Shown piece by piece: positions 1-5,740 of a stretch of DNA of 5,740 nucleotides. Location of the stretch: the NCBI GenBank assembly GCA_034437455.1, contig DAOTUB010000309.1, positions 1 to 5,740 on the forward strand, given 5' to 3'. The position numbers were made by a program, and so were the translations under genes. The notes beneath the pieces are model-generated. The model was not told where the DNA came from. It searched no databases and saw only the letters and a list, made by a program, of their open reading frames with translations. Every line of letters begins with the position of its first letter. Within the stretch, counting starts at the first letter, position 1. Origin of the DNA: DAOTUB01 sp034437455 (GTDB lineage: Bacteria > Chloroflexota > Anaerolineae > B4-G1).

Positions 1-2074
1 CCGAGAGCGCGATCCAGTTGAATAGCGCATAGGCCATCAACCCCCGGTCGAGCGCCAGCAGCGGCGGCAGGAACGAGAGCAGCACCGCGCCACATCCCGC
101 GACGTAGAGCAGCGGGGTGTACCGCCCCGCGCGGCGGAACAGGGCGGCGATGGCGACGTGGAGAATGGCGAGCAGTGCCCATCCCAGGCTGTATTGGGCC
201 AGGTCCAGGCCGAGCGTCGCCATCCAGGTCGTCACTGTCGAAAGGGAGAACAGGCTGGCGACGAGCAAAAGGCGCGGTCGCTGCCAGAGCGCCACCGCCA
301 GAACGACGCTCCCGATCAGCACGGCGTGGGAGGCCGTGGCGGCGGACATGTCGCCCAGGCCCCAGATTGCCGCCCACAATATCAGCACGACGGCCCAATT
401 AGCGACGGTACGGCCCTGGGCCTGACGTAACCTTGCGAAGGTTGTGAGTTGCTCTGATGGCAGAGTATCTTTGGCTGAGGAGTGTTGTGGACCTGAAGAT
501 TGCTGCCGAACCTTCGCAAGGTTGCGAGCCAGGATCAAATAGATCGGCGTGAGCAGCGCCCAGCCCAGCGCGTGCCACGCAAAGCTGGTTTCAGTTACCT
601 CAAAGCGCAGCGACAGGGTCAGGTAGAGCGCCACGGGAGCGGTGAAGCAAGCCGCCGAGGTTAGTATGCGGCGCGGATACCGGGCAGCGGCGATGACGTA
701 GACAGCGCACGCCAGCCACCAATCGAGCGCCAGCGCCAGGCGGAAAGGATCGCCAAAGAACCATTCGACGACGTAGAAACCAGTATCAAGAAGCAGCACA
801 CTGGTGACGGTCAGTAGCGCCAGGTGGCGGAAGGGTCGTTCAAAAATGCGGGCAAGTGATTCTTCGGAGCCGCGCTCCCACCGCTGCGCCAGCAACATCA
901 ACAACAGCGCCAGGCCACACAGTGCTGACAACCACCAATCGCCAGGGACGCCGGCCACCTGGAGCACAGCGCAGAGCAAGCTCCCGGCGGCAGCGCCTAC
1001 CAGGTAGCTAAAGAACTCGGCGCGTACCAACGCCGCCGTGAATGTGTAGACGAGCAGGCAGACGATGGAGGTGAGCAGCCAAACCTCGGCCCAGGCTTCG
1101 GGGGGAAAGATGCCGCCGGAAAGGTAGATGGCGTAGAAATCGACCGGCACCAGCAACGAGCCGGTGGCGCTGAGGGCGATGCCGGATTGCCGCAGCTTCA
1201 TCTTGACGCGCACATACCAGCCCAGGCCGTAGAAAAAGAGCGTAAAGGCGGTGAGGAACGCGACCTGCACCAGCGGGTGGAATTGCTCCCAGTTGAAGGC
1301 CACCAAGGTGATGGCAGAGACAAAGAGCAGGAACACGCCGACAAAGAGCAACACGCGCAGAGTGCGCTCGGAGAGCAGCGTGCGCCAGACCCGCTCCCAG
1401 GTGATCGGCTCGCGAGGCGGGGCGGCGGGCTTGGGTGTGGGCAGCGGTTCGGGGGCGACGGGGACCGGCTTTTTCTTCGGAGGGCGGCGCAGGCCCAGCC
1501 TGATCTCCAACTGCTCCACTCGCTCGTCCAGATCGGCGACGGCGGACTGGTGAGCAGATTCGCTCAGCCAGGCATTCTCTTGATGCAATCGAGCCAATTC
1601 GTTGTGTAGGCTCTTCAGCAGGGCGACCTCGTCAGCAGGGCTGTCGAAAGCTGGAACCAATGGAGTGTCAGGCTCGGCCAGGCGAACACGGAATTCTTCG
1701 ATGCGCTCCCGGCTGCGCGTGGCCAGATCATTGGCAGCGTCGGGTTTGATCCAGCCACGTTCGTTCCAGTGATCGAGGAGATAAAGCAATTGCGGCAGAC
1801 GTAGTTTCTCCCTGGCAGCGCGACGGGCTTCCTCGGGAGTGAGCGGCGGCAGGCGCAACCCCAACTCGATCTCGAGTTCGCGCCGCCGCCGGAGGTAGCG
1901 CTTTTGAAGCCGCTCTTTGGCAGCCGAGGATAGCTCCTGCCACCCGGCCAACTCTCCCAACAAGTATCGAACGTGAGCGAGTTCCTCGATCTGGGAGAGC
2001 GAGCCGGTAAAGTCACACTCAGGGCAGGGAGCCGGAGGGAGCAACTCTTCGTAGCCGCAGCGTGGGCACTTCAA
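1..2074 (-). CDS. Large multipass membrane protein with N-terminal zinc ribbon (partial, cut at left edge)
   Basis: The frame is open for 691 codons from a TTG at 2074-2072 to the window edge, so the C-terminus is missing. The TTG is chosen because GGAGGT (2084-2079) sits 4 bases upstream, an in-frame TGA lies 24 bases upstream, and the first in-frame ATG is only codon 292, after the first membrane helices. Domains in order: a zinc ribbon with CxxC pairs C3/C6 and C17/C20; basic/acidic helical segments about 26-135, including a piece resembling the DUF2157 N-terminus; coiled-coil heptads about 148-195; a Pro/Lys linker about 198-225; then about 15 hydrophobic helices from residue 241 onward (for example 241-262, 268-289, 328-350, 497-517, 558-576). 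A polar loop at about 518-556 coincides with an inverted repeat pair. The architecture recalls DUF2157/DUF2339-like predicted membrane proteins; that is recognition by eye only. The protein is probably in the cytoplasmic membrane with a cytosolic N-terminus. Function unknown; the gene itself is near certain. Confidence 0.9.
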   Translation of the reverse strand, partial: MKCPRCGYEELLPPAPCPECDFTGSLSQIEELAHVRYLLGELAGWQELSSAAKERLQKRYLRRRRELEIELGLRLPPLTPEEARRAAREKLRLPQLLYLLDHWNERGWIKPDAANDLATRSRERIEEFRVRLAEPDTPLVPAFDSPADEVALLKSLHNELARLHQENAWLSESAHQSAVADLDERVEQLEIRLGLRRPPKKKPVPVAPEPLPTPKPAAPPREPITWERVWRTLLSERTLRVLLFVGVFLLFVSAITLVAFNWEQFHPLVQVAFLTAFTLFFYGLGWYVRVKMKLRQSGIALSATGSLLVPVDFYAIYLSGGIFPPEAWAEVWLLTSIVCLLVYTFTAALVRAEFFSYLVGAAAGSLLCAVLQVAGVPGDWWLSALCGLALLLMLLAQRWERGSEESLARIFERPFRHLALLTVTSVLLLDTGFYVVEWFFGDPFRLALALDWWLACAVYVIAAARYPRRILTSAACFTAPVALYLTLSLRFEVTETSFAWHALGWALLTPIYLILARNLAKVRQQSSGPQHSSAKDTLPSEQLTTFARLRQAQGRTVANWAVVLILWAAIWGLGDMSAATASHAVLIGSVVLAVALWQRPRLLLVASLFSLSTVTTWMATLGLDLAQYSLGWALLAILHVAIAALFRRAGRYTPLLYVAGCGAVLLSFLPPLLALDRGLMAYALFNWIALS
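429..523. repeat. Pair of palindromic 15-mers in inverted orientation inside the membrane protein gene
   Basis: AACCTTGCGAAGGTT at 429-443 and AACCTTCGCAAGGTT at 509-523 are exact reverse complements. Each is also a near-palindrome with arms AACCTT/AAGGTT around a 3-base centre, so each can form a small hairpin and the two can pair over 15 bases. Read directly on the coding strand, both copies also share the 5' flank CTCRC. The 65 bases between them are about 52% GC, lower than the flanks. The coding frame passes through without a stop, and the encoded residues (about 518-550) form a Gln/Ser-rich polar loop between hydrophobic helices. This looks like a small mobile or REP/MITE-type element tolerated in frame; the origin is inference, the repeat is directly visible. 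Confidence 0.8.
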
Positions 2075-2078
2075 GGCG

Positions 2079-2084
2079 ACCTCC
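2079..2084 (-). promoter_or_regulatory. Ribosome binding site that fixes the TTG start
   Basis: The minus strand reads GGAGGT followed by CGCC and then TTG at 2074. A perfect Shine-Dalgarno core at this spacing, together with an in-frame stop (TGA) 24 bases upstream of the TTG, makes this the start of the large membrane protein. Confidence 0.8.
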
Positions 2085-2126
2085 GTTCGGTTGGCTCACA
2101 CGAAACTGGCTCGTACTGGTAGGGCT

Positions 2127-2156
2127 AGTATACTACGAACAAAGCAAAGATGCGAA
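2127..2156 (-). promoter_or_regulatory. Possible promoter for the large membrane protein gene
   Basis: The minus strand has TATACT at 2132-2127 (5 of 6 to the -10 consensus) and TTCGCA at 2156-2151 (4 of 6 to the -35 consensus) with an 18-base spacer. It falls in the only gap between the CPBP gene and the membrane protein gene and would give a leader of roughly 45 bases. Such weak matches arise by chance, so the gene could equally be read through from the upstream operon. Confidence 0.3.
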
Positions 2157-2867
2157 TCAAAGGGCGACCGCGGCCCAAACAATATTGATCAGCACATGCT
2201 CCAAGATGGGCGGATAGAGCGAGTTTGTTTTCTCGTACAGATAGCTGATATAGATCCCATAGCCAAAGGTGGAAACCGCCCACGCGCAGGCCGCCGCCCA
2301 GGGAACTTGGGGCCACAGGTAGAAAAAGTGTGTAGCGTGCCGCACGCCAAAAAAGACCGCCGAGACCAACGCTGCCATCCAAAAGCTATACTGCTTGCGC
2401 AGCGTGCCGTACACGTACCCGCGATAGAACAGTTCCTCACCGATCGGAGCCCAGATCAGCATAAAGAAGGCGAGAAGCATCTGCGAGGTCTCGAGCGAGA
2501 TACCCAGATCGGGCACGGTCTTTTGGAGCATCGCTTCCATCGCCGCGTCCACGGACCAAAACGGATCGGGCCCCACCCCGAAACCGTCCAGCGCCCGTGG
2601 ATACAACCAGCCCCACACGCCCTGATCCCAGATCACATCCAGGACAAAGATGGCGAGGGTGAGCAGCCAGGCGGACGCCATCACCGTGCGGAAGCGCCCA
2701 AACCGGCACGTCTTGAGGGCGAGCGGAATGCAAATGGCCAGCACCGCGTAGATGACAAAAAAGGGCGCCCAGGGCGGAAACATGCTCTCTGCCAGCACGC
2801 CCAGGGTAAGCAGGACCGACACAACGAGAACGCCGTTTCTCGACAACAACCACGTTTTCAGATCCAT
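2157..2867 (-). CDS. CPBP family intramembrane metalloprotease (CAAX protease/Rce1-like)
   Basis: A 236-residue, strongly hydrophobic protein with about seven membrane segments (about 12-28, 33-52, 63-82, 127-143, 163-179, 188-208, 218-236). All three signature motifs of the CPBP (ABI/Rce1) family are visible: EExxxR at E144, E145, R149; FxxxH at F173/H177, with a further His at 180; and HxxxN at H224/N228. In this family these residues form the intramembrane glutamate-histidine active site. Bacterial members cleave membrane substrates or act in bacteriocin immunity; the substrate here is unknown. The ATG at 2867 is preceded by GAGGAG (2881-2876) with an 8-base spacer. The gene begins 27 bases after the sppA stop and is probably the last gene of that operon. 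Family assignment is confident; the physiological role is not known. Confidence 0.92.
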   Translation of the reverse strand: MDLKTWLLSRNGVLVVSVLLTLGVLAESMFPPWAPFFVIYAVLAICIPLALKTCRFGRFRTVMASAWLLTLAIFVLDVIWDQGVWGWLYPRALDGFGVGPDPFWSVDAAMEAMLQKTVPDLGISLETSQMLLAFFMLIWAPIGEELFYRGYVYGTLRKQYSFWMAALVSAVFFGVRHATHFFYLWPQVPWAAACAWAVSTFGYGIYISYLYEKTNSLYPPILEHVLINIVWAAVAL

Positions 2868-2894
2868 AGTCCAAGCTCCTCAAATAAGAACGGT

Positions 2895-3848
2895 CTACGG
2901 TCCCACGAGCCGGAACTGTAGCGACGGCGCGCCAGCCCAACTCAGAATCTCCTCCAGCGTCGGCATCGCCGAGCGGGTCTGAAAACCGTACAGGGCCTCC
3001 ATCAAGGTGATCGTCGGCTTCAACTCGATCACGTGTGGCTCCCCCTCAATGCCGCCCAGTTCCGCCGCTTTGGCGACGGCGTCGTCCGACGTGCCCACCT
3101 CGTCCACCAGGCCCAATTCGAGCGCCTGCCGCCCGGTGTAGACCCTGCCGTCGGCCAGATCGCGCACATCCTCCAGCGGCAGGTCGCGCGCCTCAGCCAC
3201 GATCTCGACGAATCCCTCATAGACCTCGTCAATGATCGTTTTCCACAACGCTTTCTCCTCCTCCGTCATCTCGCGAAAGAGGCTGCCAATGTCCTTGGAT
3301 GGACCGGAGGTGATGACCACGGCGTCCACGCCGATCTTTTCCATCAGTTCCTCGGCGTTGAGAAATTGGCTGATGACGCCGATGGAACCGGTCAGCGTGT
3401 CTGGGTGGGCAAAGACGTAATCGCCGCCGCAGGAGATATAGTAGCCGCCCGAGGCCGCCATATCGCCCATCCAGATGACGACCGGCTTCTCAAAGTCAAG
3501 CAGAGCATGGTAGATCTCATCGGAGGCGACGACGCCACCGCCGGGACTGTTGACGCGCACCACGACGGCTTTGACGGTGGGGAGGGCAGCAGCCCGCTCC
3601 AGGAGATCGGCTACGCGGCCGGGAGTGATGCCCGACGTGCTCAGGTAATCCTCAGGCTCGCTGGTGATCGCCCCGTCGAGATAGATCACGGCCACCGCAT
3701 CGCCCAGTCCAGCCGTCGGCGCCGGTTCCCCGGCCATACGGCCCGCCATACTGAAAGTGACAAGGCCCGTGCCGACACAACTGCACACCGGCAGCGCGAA
3801 ACCGAGCACAAAGGCCGCGAACACCCACAAGATTGGTCGGTCTTTCAT
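2895..3848 (-). CDS. sppA: Signal peptide peptidase SppA, short form (peptidase family S49)
   Basis: A 317-residue membrane-anchored serine protease. An N-terminal hydrophobic segment (about 7-32) acts as a signal anchor, placing the catalytic domain outside the cytoplasmic membrane. The S49 signatures are clear: VNSPGGGV (99-106), MAASGGYY (130-137) with predicted nucleophile Ser133, a GSIGVI block (154-159), and SGPSKDIGS (181-189) with predicted general base Lys185. The Ser-Lys spacing of 52 matches Bacillus subtilis SppA (Ser147/Lys199). The length fits single-domain SppA, not the duplicated 67 kDa form of Escherichia coli. Family members degrade leftover signal peptides and membrane-associated peptides. 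The ATG at 3848 is chosen over an upstream in-frame ATG at 3947 because GAGGAGG lies about 8 bases upstream, the signal anchor follows at once, and the longer version would add a charged Arg/Gly-rich stretch overlapping the exoIII gene. Confidence 0.95.
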   Translation of the reverse strand: MKDRPILWVFAAFVLGFALPVCSCVGTGLVTFSMAGRMAGEPAPTAGLGDAVAVIYLDGAITSEPEDYLSTSGITPGRVADLLERAAALPTVKAVVVRVNSPGGGVVASDEIYHALLDFEKPVVIWMGDMAASGGYYISCGGDYVFAHPDTLTGSIGVISQFLNAEELMEKIGVDAVVITSGPSKDIGSLFREMTEEEKALWKTIIDEVYEGFVEIVAEARDLPLEDVRDLADGRVYTGRQALELGLVDEVGTSDDAVAKAAELGGIEGEPHVIELKPTITLMEALYGFQTRSAMPTLEEILSWAGAPSLQFRLVGP

Positions 3849-3871
3849 TTCTTCTCCCTCCTCAATATCGA

Positions 3872-4660
3872 TCAAAGTGCAAACTCGGCCACCAGGAACG
3901 TGTGGTCTGAGGGACGCTCGGCCAGGCGCGCCTCCACGTCGATCCACGCGCGGGTGGACTGGCGGGCCAGCGGCTCGGTGGCCCAGATATGATCGACGCG
4001 CCAGCCAGTCCCCCGCTCCACGGGATTCCGCGCCCGGTAGTCATAGTACGTGTATTGCCCCGGCTCGTCGGGGTGATGCAGCCGGAAAACGTCCACGAAA
4101 CCCCACGCCCGCACCTCTTCCAGGGCCGCACGAGCCTCAGGGTGGAAGGCGACGTGATTCTCCAACCGCTTGGGAGCGTGCACGTCTATCGGCTCCGGCG
4201 CGACGTTAAAATCGCCCATCCACAGAAGCGGCTCGCCGGGCGCGTAATGCCGCTCGAAAAGATCATGCAGCCGCGCCAGCCATTCCAGCTTGTACTGAAA
4301 GTGCTCCGAATCGACCGAGCGCCCCTGGGGAATGTAGGTGTTCACCACGGGAATCCCCGCGATCTCTGCCCGGATAAGACGGGGCGCGTCAGATTCATCG
4401 TCAAAGCCTCCCATCACCTTTTGTGGCTCCTCCCGGCCCAGGATCGCCACCCCCGCGTGGGACTTTTGCCCGCGAAAGATCACGTGGTAGCCTGCATCCT
4501 GGATCGGTTCCACCGGAAAGTCCTTGTCCTGCACCTTGGTCTCTTGCACACAGAGGAGATCGGGTTCCTCTCGATCCAGCCAATCCAGCACCAAGTCCAT
4601 CCTGGCCCGGATCGAGTTGGCGTTGTAGGTCGCCGCTTTTAGTAATTGACCTGATATCAT
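3872..4660 (-). CDS. xth: Exodeoxyribonuclease III / AP endonuclease (EEP family)
   Basis: A 262-residue base-excision-repair enzyme that cleaves DNA 5' of abasic sites and removes nucleotides 3' to 5'; cytoplasmic. It is collinear with E. coli ExoIII, and the whole active site is present: N13 (motif YNANS), E40 (VQETK), Y109 (NTYIPQGR), D150/N152 (GDFNVAPE), D223 (WRVDH) and D252/H253 (SDH). The length is normal for the family. The ATG at 4660 is the only plausible start; it adds about six residues before the usual start position, with no alternative GTG or TTG. The best Shine-Dalgarno (GGAGGG) lies 11 bases upstream inside the 3' end of the toxin gene, and a weaker AGGG sits closer. The gene begins 7 bases after the toxin stop, suggesting translational coupling, and ends 23 bases before sppA. 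Confidence 0.95.
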   Translation of the reverse strand: MISGQLLKAATYNANSIRARMDLVLDWLDREEPDLLCVQETKVQDKDFPVEPIQDAGYHVIFRGQKSHAGVAILGREEPQKVMGGFDDESDAPRLIRAEIAGIPVVNTYIPQGRSVDSEHFQYKLEWLARLHDLFERHYAPGEPLLWMGDFNVAPEPIDVHAPKRLENHVAFHPEARAALEEVRAWGFVDVFRLHHPDEPGQYTYYDYRARNPVERGTGWRVDHIWATEPLARQSTRAWIDVEARLAERPSDHTFLVAEFAL

Positions 4661-4667
4661 ATCCCTG

Positions 4668-5099
4668 CTATCCCTCCACCTTGTGAACCCAAGGCAAATC
4701 CGCGCTCACAGCTTTGACCAATCGTCGGTCGGCGGTCCAGAACTCGGCTCCCATCATTTTGGCCAGAGCGAGGTAGTGAGCATCGTAAGTGGCCGGAAGG
4801 GCGAAGCGGTCGGCCAGCTTCAGCGCCCGCCGGTGCAGGTCGGCATCACCATAAAGCGTGATACCCAACGCCAGCGCAGCCTCCATAGCCTCGGTCGCTT
4901 CCTCCGAGAGCAACTCGCTGTGGACAACGTACCGATGCAAAGCATTGCTCACCTCGTAATAGAGAAGCGTGGGGGCCACTATCGTGCGCCGAGCCTCGTG
5001 CCACTCTCTCCATAGCGTCACGACGGGAGTGTCGCGCGCCCCGCTCGTCAACATCCGCACAATCGCGCTGGCATCAACACAGATCATCGAGCTGGACAT
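4668..5099 (-). CDS. vapC: PIN-domain ribonuclease toxin (VapC-like)
   Basis: A 143-residue PIN-domain protein, the normal size for VapC toxins, which cleave RNA using a Mg2+-binding acidic cluster. The four expected acidic positions are present: D9 (CVDASA), E49 (YYEVSNAL), D106 (TYDAHYLALA) and D124 (WTADRRL). The ATG at 5099 is supported by GGAGG with a 6-base spacer; an internal ATG at codon 5 is less well placed. The start overlaps the antitoxin gene by 26 bases, typical of type II toxin-antitoxin pairs and consistent with coupled translation. Activity is inferred from family. The target RNA cannot be told from sequence. Confidence 0.92.
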   Translation of the reverse strand: MSSSMICVDASAIVRMLTSGARDTPVVTLWREWHEARRTIVAPTLLYYEVSNALHRYVVHSELLSEEATEAMEAALALGITLYGDADLHRRALKLADRFALPATYDAHYLALAKMMGAEFWTADRRLVKAVSADLPWVHKVEG

Positions 5100-5385
5100 C
5101 GCGTTCCTCCCGCATTTGATGGATGATCTGTTCAGGTGGGGTGAGCGACTTTCCCGCCCGTCTGGCTCTGATCCTGGCCCCGATCTGAATAGCCTGCTCC
5201 AATGTCTCCCGCCAATCTTCTCGCCGCTGGGCTGTTTTCATTCGCTCGTATGTGTCCACAGAGAGGATGACCACGTGAGGTTCGCCGGCTCGTTCCACAA
5301 TGATACGTTCCCCCTGCTCCACCGCCCGGCGCGTTATCTCACCAAAACGAACGCGAGCGTCGGTCGCTGTGACTCTTCGTTCCAT
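5074..5385 (-). CDS. vapB: Phd/YefM-family antitoxin, partner of the PIN toxin
   Basis: A 103-residue protein. The N-terminal half (about 3-52: VTATDARVRFGEI, then GERIIVERAGEPHVVILS, then DTYERM) has the Phd/YefM antitoxin pattern, which dimerises and binds DNA. The charged C-terminal half (about 53-103, with TPPEQIIHQMREERD) is probably the toxin-neutralising tail. The ATG at 5385 is preceded by GGAGGT with a 7-base spacer; a longer in-frame version from 5460 would read through the promoter and repeat region and is not favoured. It is first in the putative operon and overlaps vapC by 26 bases. In known pairs the antitoxin, alone or with its toxin, represses its own promoter, which fits the repeat just upstream. 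Confidence 0.92.
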   Translation of the reverse strand: MERRVTATDARVRFGEITRRAVEQGERIIVERAGEPHVVILSVDTYERMKTAQRREDWRETLEQAIQIGARIRARRAGKSLTPPEQIIHQMREERDVQLDDLC

Positions 5386-5399
5386 CAGGCTGACCTCCG

Positions 5400-5426
5400 T
5401 TGATTGATTAACCGATTGATTGATCA
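5400..5426 (-). promoter_or_regulatory. Candidate antitoxin operator (AATCAATC direct repeat)
   Basis: On the minus strand AATCAATC occurs at 5421-5414 and again at 5409-5402, a 12-base period, within an AT-rich block in otherwise GC-rich DNA. It lies between the -10 box and the antitoxin ribosome binding site, covering the predicted transcription start. Its position suggests an autoregulatory site for the Phd/YefM-type antitoxin; binding is inferred. Confidence 0.45.
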
Positions 5427-5427
5427 C

Positions 5428-5456
5428 ATTATATACCCGTTTGCAACAGAGAGCAA
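5428..5456 (-). promoter_or_regulatory. Sigma-70-like promoter of the toxin-antitoxin operon
   Basis: The minus strand has a perfect -10 box TATAAT at 5433-5428 and TTGCTC at 5456-5451 as a partial -35 box with a 17-base spacer. Predicted transcription starts near 5421, giving a leader of about 36 bases before the antitoxin ATG. The location in the intergenic gap after the dehydrogenase gene fits a promoter for the five-gene run. Confidence 0.6.
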
Positions 5457-5474
5457 CCACTGCCGATATCTAAC

Positions 5475-5740
5475 TCATCCGTCGTCCGATTCAGCCTCCC
5501 GCAGCGCCCGCCACACTCGCTCCGGCGTGAAGGGAACCTCTCGCACCCACACGCCCGTCGCGTCGTGGATGGCGTCTGCCAGCGCGGGAGCAATGCCGTC
5601 CATCGGAATCTCGGCGATGGACTTGGCCCCGAAGGGACCGGTAGGCTCGTCGGTCTGCACAAAGATGACCTCCACCGGAGGCATCTCGTTCGCCTTGTAG
5701 ACGTGGTAGGGCCCGAAGCGCGGATTGACCAGGCGGCCTT
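5475..5740 (-). CDS. Xanthine dehydrogenase/CoxL-type molybdenum-binding subunit, C-terminal fragment
   Basis: The frame enters from the right edge and ends at TGA 5477-5475, giving 87 visible codons. It reads GRLVNPRFGPYHVYKANEMP, then VIFVQTDEPTGPFGAKSIAE, then a helical tail with AIHDATGVWVREVPFTPERV. This is the conserved C-terminal block of the large molybdenum hydroxylase subunit (xanthine dehydrogenase, aldehyde oxidase, CO dehydrogenase large-chain family). The Glu of GAKSIAEI aligns with the catalytic base next to the molybdopterin cofactor. The usual motif has Gly before that Glu; here it is Ala. Partner FAD and iron-sulfur subunits would lie outside the window. Substrate cannot be decided from this fragment; xanthine dehydrogenase-like is the best guess. 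Truncation is by the window edge, not by mutation. Confidence 0.88.
   Translation of the reverse strand, partial: GRLVNPRFGPYHVYKANEMPPVEVIFVQTDEPTGPFGAKSIAEIPMDGIAPALADAIHDATGVWVREVPFTPERVWRALREAESDDG

Noticed and set aside
117..1609. Several plus-strand ORFs of 67-140 residues
   Set aside because: All are antisense to the TTG-started membrane protein frame, which is open for the full stretch; none has a domain signature.
1615..2016. 133-residue minus-strand ORF
   Set aside because: It is in a different frame from the zinc-ribbon membrane protein and has no recognisable domain.
2111..2138. Hairpin TCGTA/TACGA after the CPBP gene as a terminator
   Set aside because: The stem is only about 5 base pairs with a large loop and no following T run, and it overlaps the possible promoter.
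2091..2921. 276-residue plus-strand ORF
   Set aside because: It lies antisense over the CPBP gene, which has all family motifs and a ribosome binding site; the plus-strand product is charged, low-complexity and unrecognisable, as expected of a GC-rich shadow frame.
3771..3791. Possible lipobox in SppA (ALPVCSC)
   Set aside because: Pro at -2 and Val at -1 relative to Cys do not fit the usual lipobox; a plain signal anchor is more likely.
3849..3947. 33-residue N-terminal extension of SppA
   Set aside because: It would overlap the exoIII coding end and put a charged stretch before the signal anchor; the ATG at 3848 has a much better ribosome binding site.
3033..3992. 319-residue plus-strand ORF
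   Set aside because: It is antisense to sppA and the end of exoIII, has a His/Asp/Arg-rich composition without recognisable domains, and mirrors the codon structure of the real genes.
3989..4642. 217-residue plus-strand ORF
   Set aside because: It is antisense to exodeoxyribonuclease III, whose catalytic residues are all intact; no motif is visible in the plus-strand product.
5386..5460. 25-residue N-terminal extension of the antitoxin
   Set aside because: It would translate through the predicted promoter and repeat, and the ATG at 5385 has GGAGGT at good spacing and matches where the family fold begins.

Overview
The window is about 60% GC and gene-dense. Every supported gene lies on the minus strand, so transcription runs from the right edge to the left edge. 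Gene content and style suggest a Chloroflexota bacterium (Anaerolineae or a relative): a very large multipass membrane protein with an N-terminal zinc ribbon, a short-form SppA, a CPBP protease and a molybdenum hydroxylase. This is an inference from protein style; there is no rRNA or marker gene to confirm it.

Layout in transcription order (right to left). (1) 5740-5475: the C-terminal 87 codons of a xanthine dehydrogenase/CoxL-type molybdenum-binding subunit, cut by the right edge. (2) 5474-5386: an 89-base intergenic region with a good sigma-70-like promoter (-35 5451-5456, -10 5428-5433) and an AATCAATC direct repeat at the predicted transcription start. (3) 5385-2157: a compact run of five genes, a Phd/YefM-type antitoxin and PIN-domain toxin (26-base overlap), exodeoxyribonuclease III (7 bases after the toxin), SppA signal peptide peptidase (23 bases after exoIII) and a CPBP intramembrane protease (27 bases after SppA). 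The spacing suggests one transcript. (4) 2156-2075: an 82-base gap with a possible promoter and a strong ribosome binding site. (5) 2074-1: a TTG-started reading frame, 691 codons without a stop and cut by the left edge, encoding a zinc ribbon, helical/coiled-coil segments, a proline-rich linker and about 15 membrane helices. ATG-only ORF calling misses this gene, although it fills more than a third of the window.

Functionally, the run combines a toxin-antitoxin module, a DNA-repair nuclease and two membrane proteases. The last two could share membrane-protein or signal-peptide turnover, but no single pathway is evident. The most unusual structure is a pair of 15-base near-palindromes at 429-443 and 509-523, exact reverse complements of each other, inside the coding sequence of the large membrane protein. 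They bound a polar loop between two membrane helices and look like an in-frame small repeat element. No RNA genes, CRISPR arrays, transposases or clear terminators were seen, and no gene-free stretch exceeds 90 bases.
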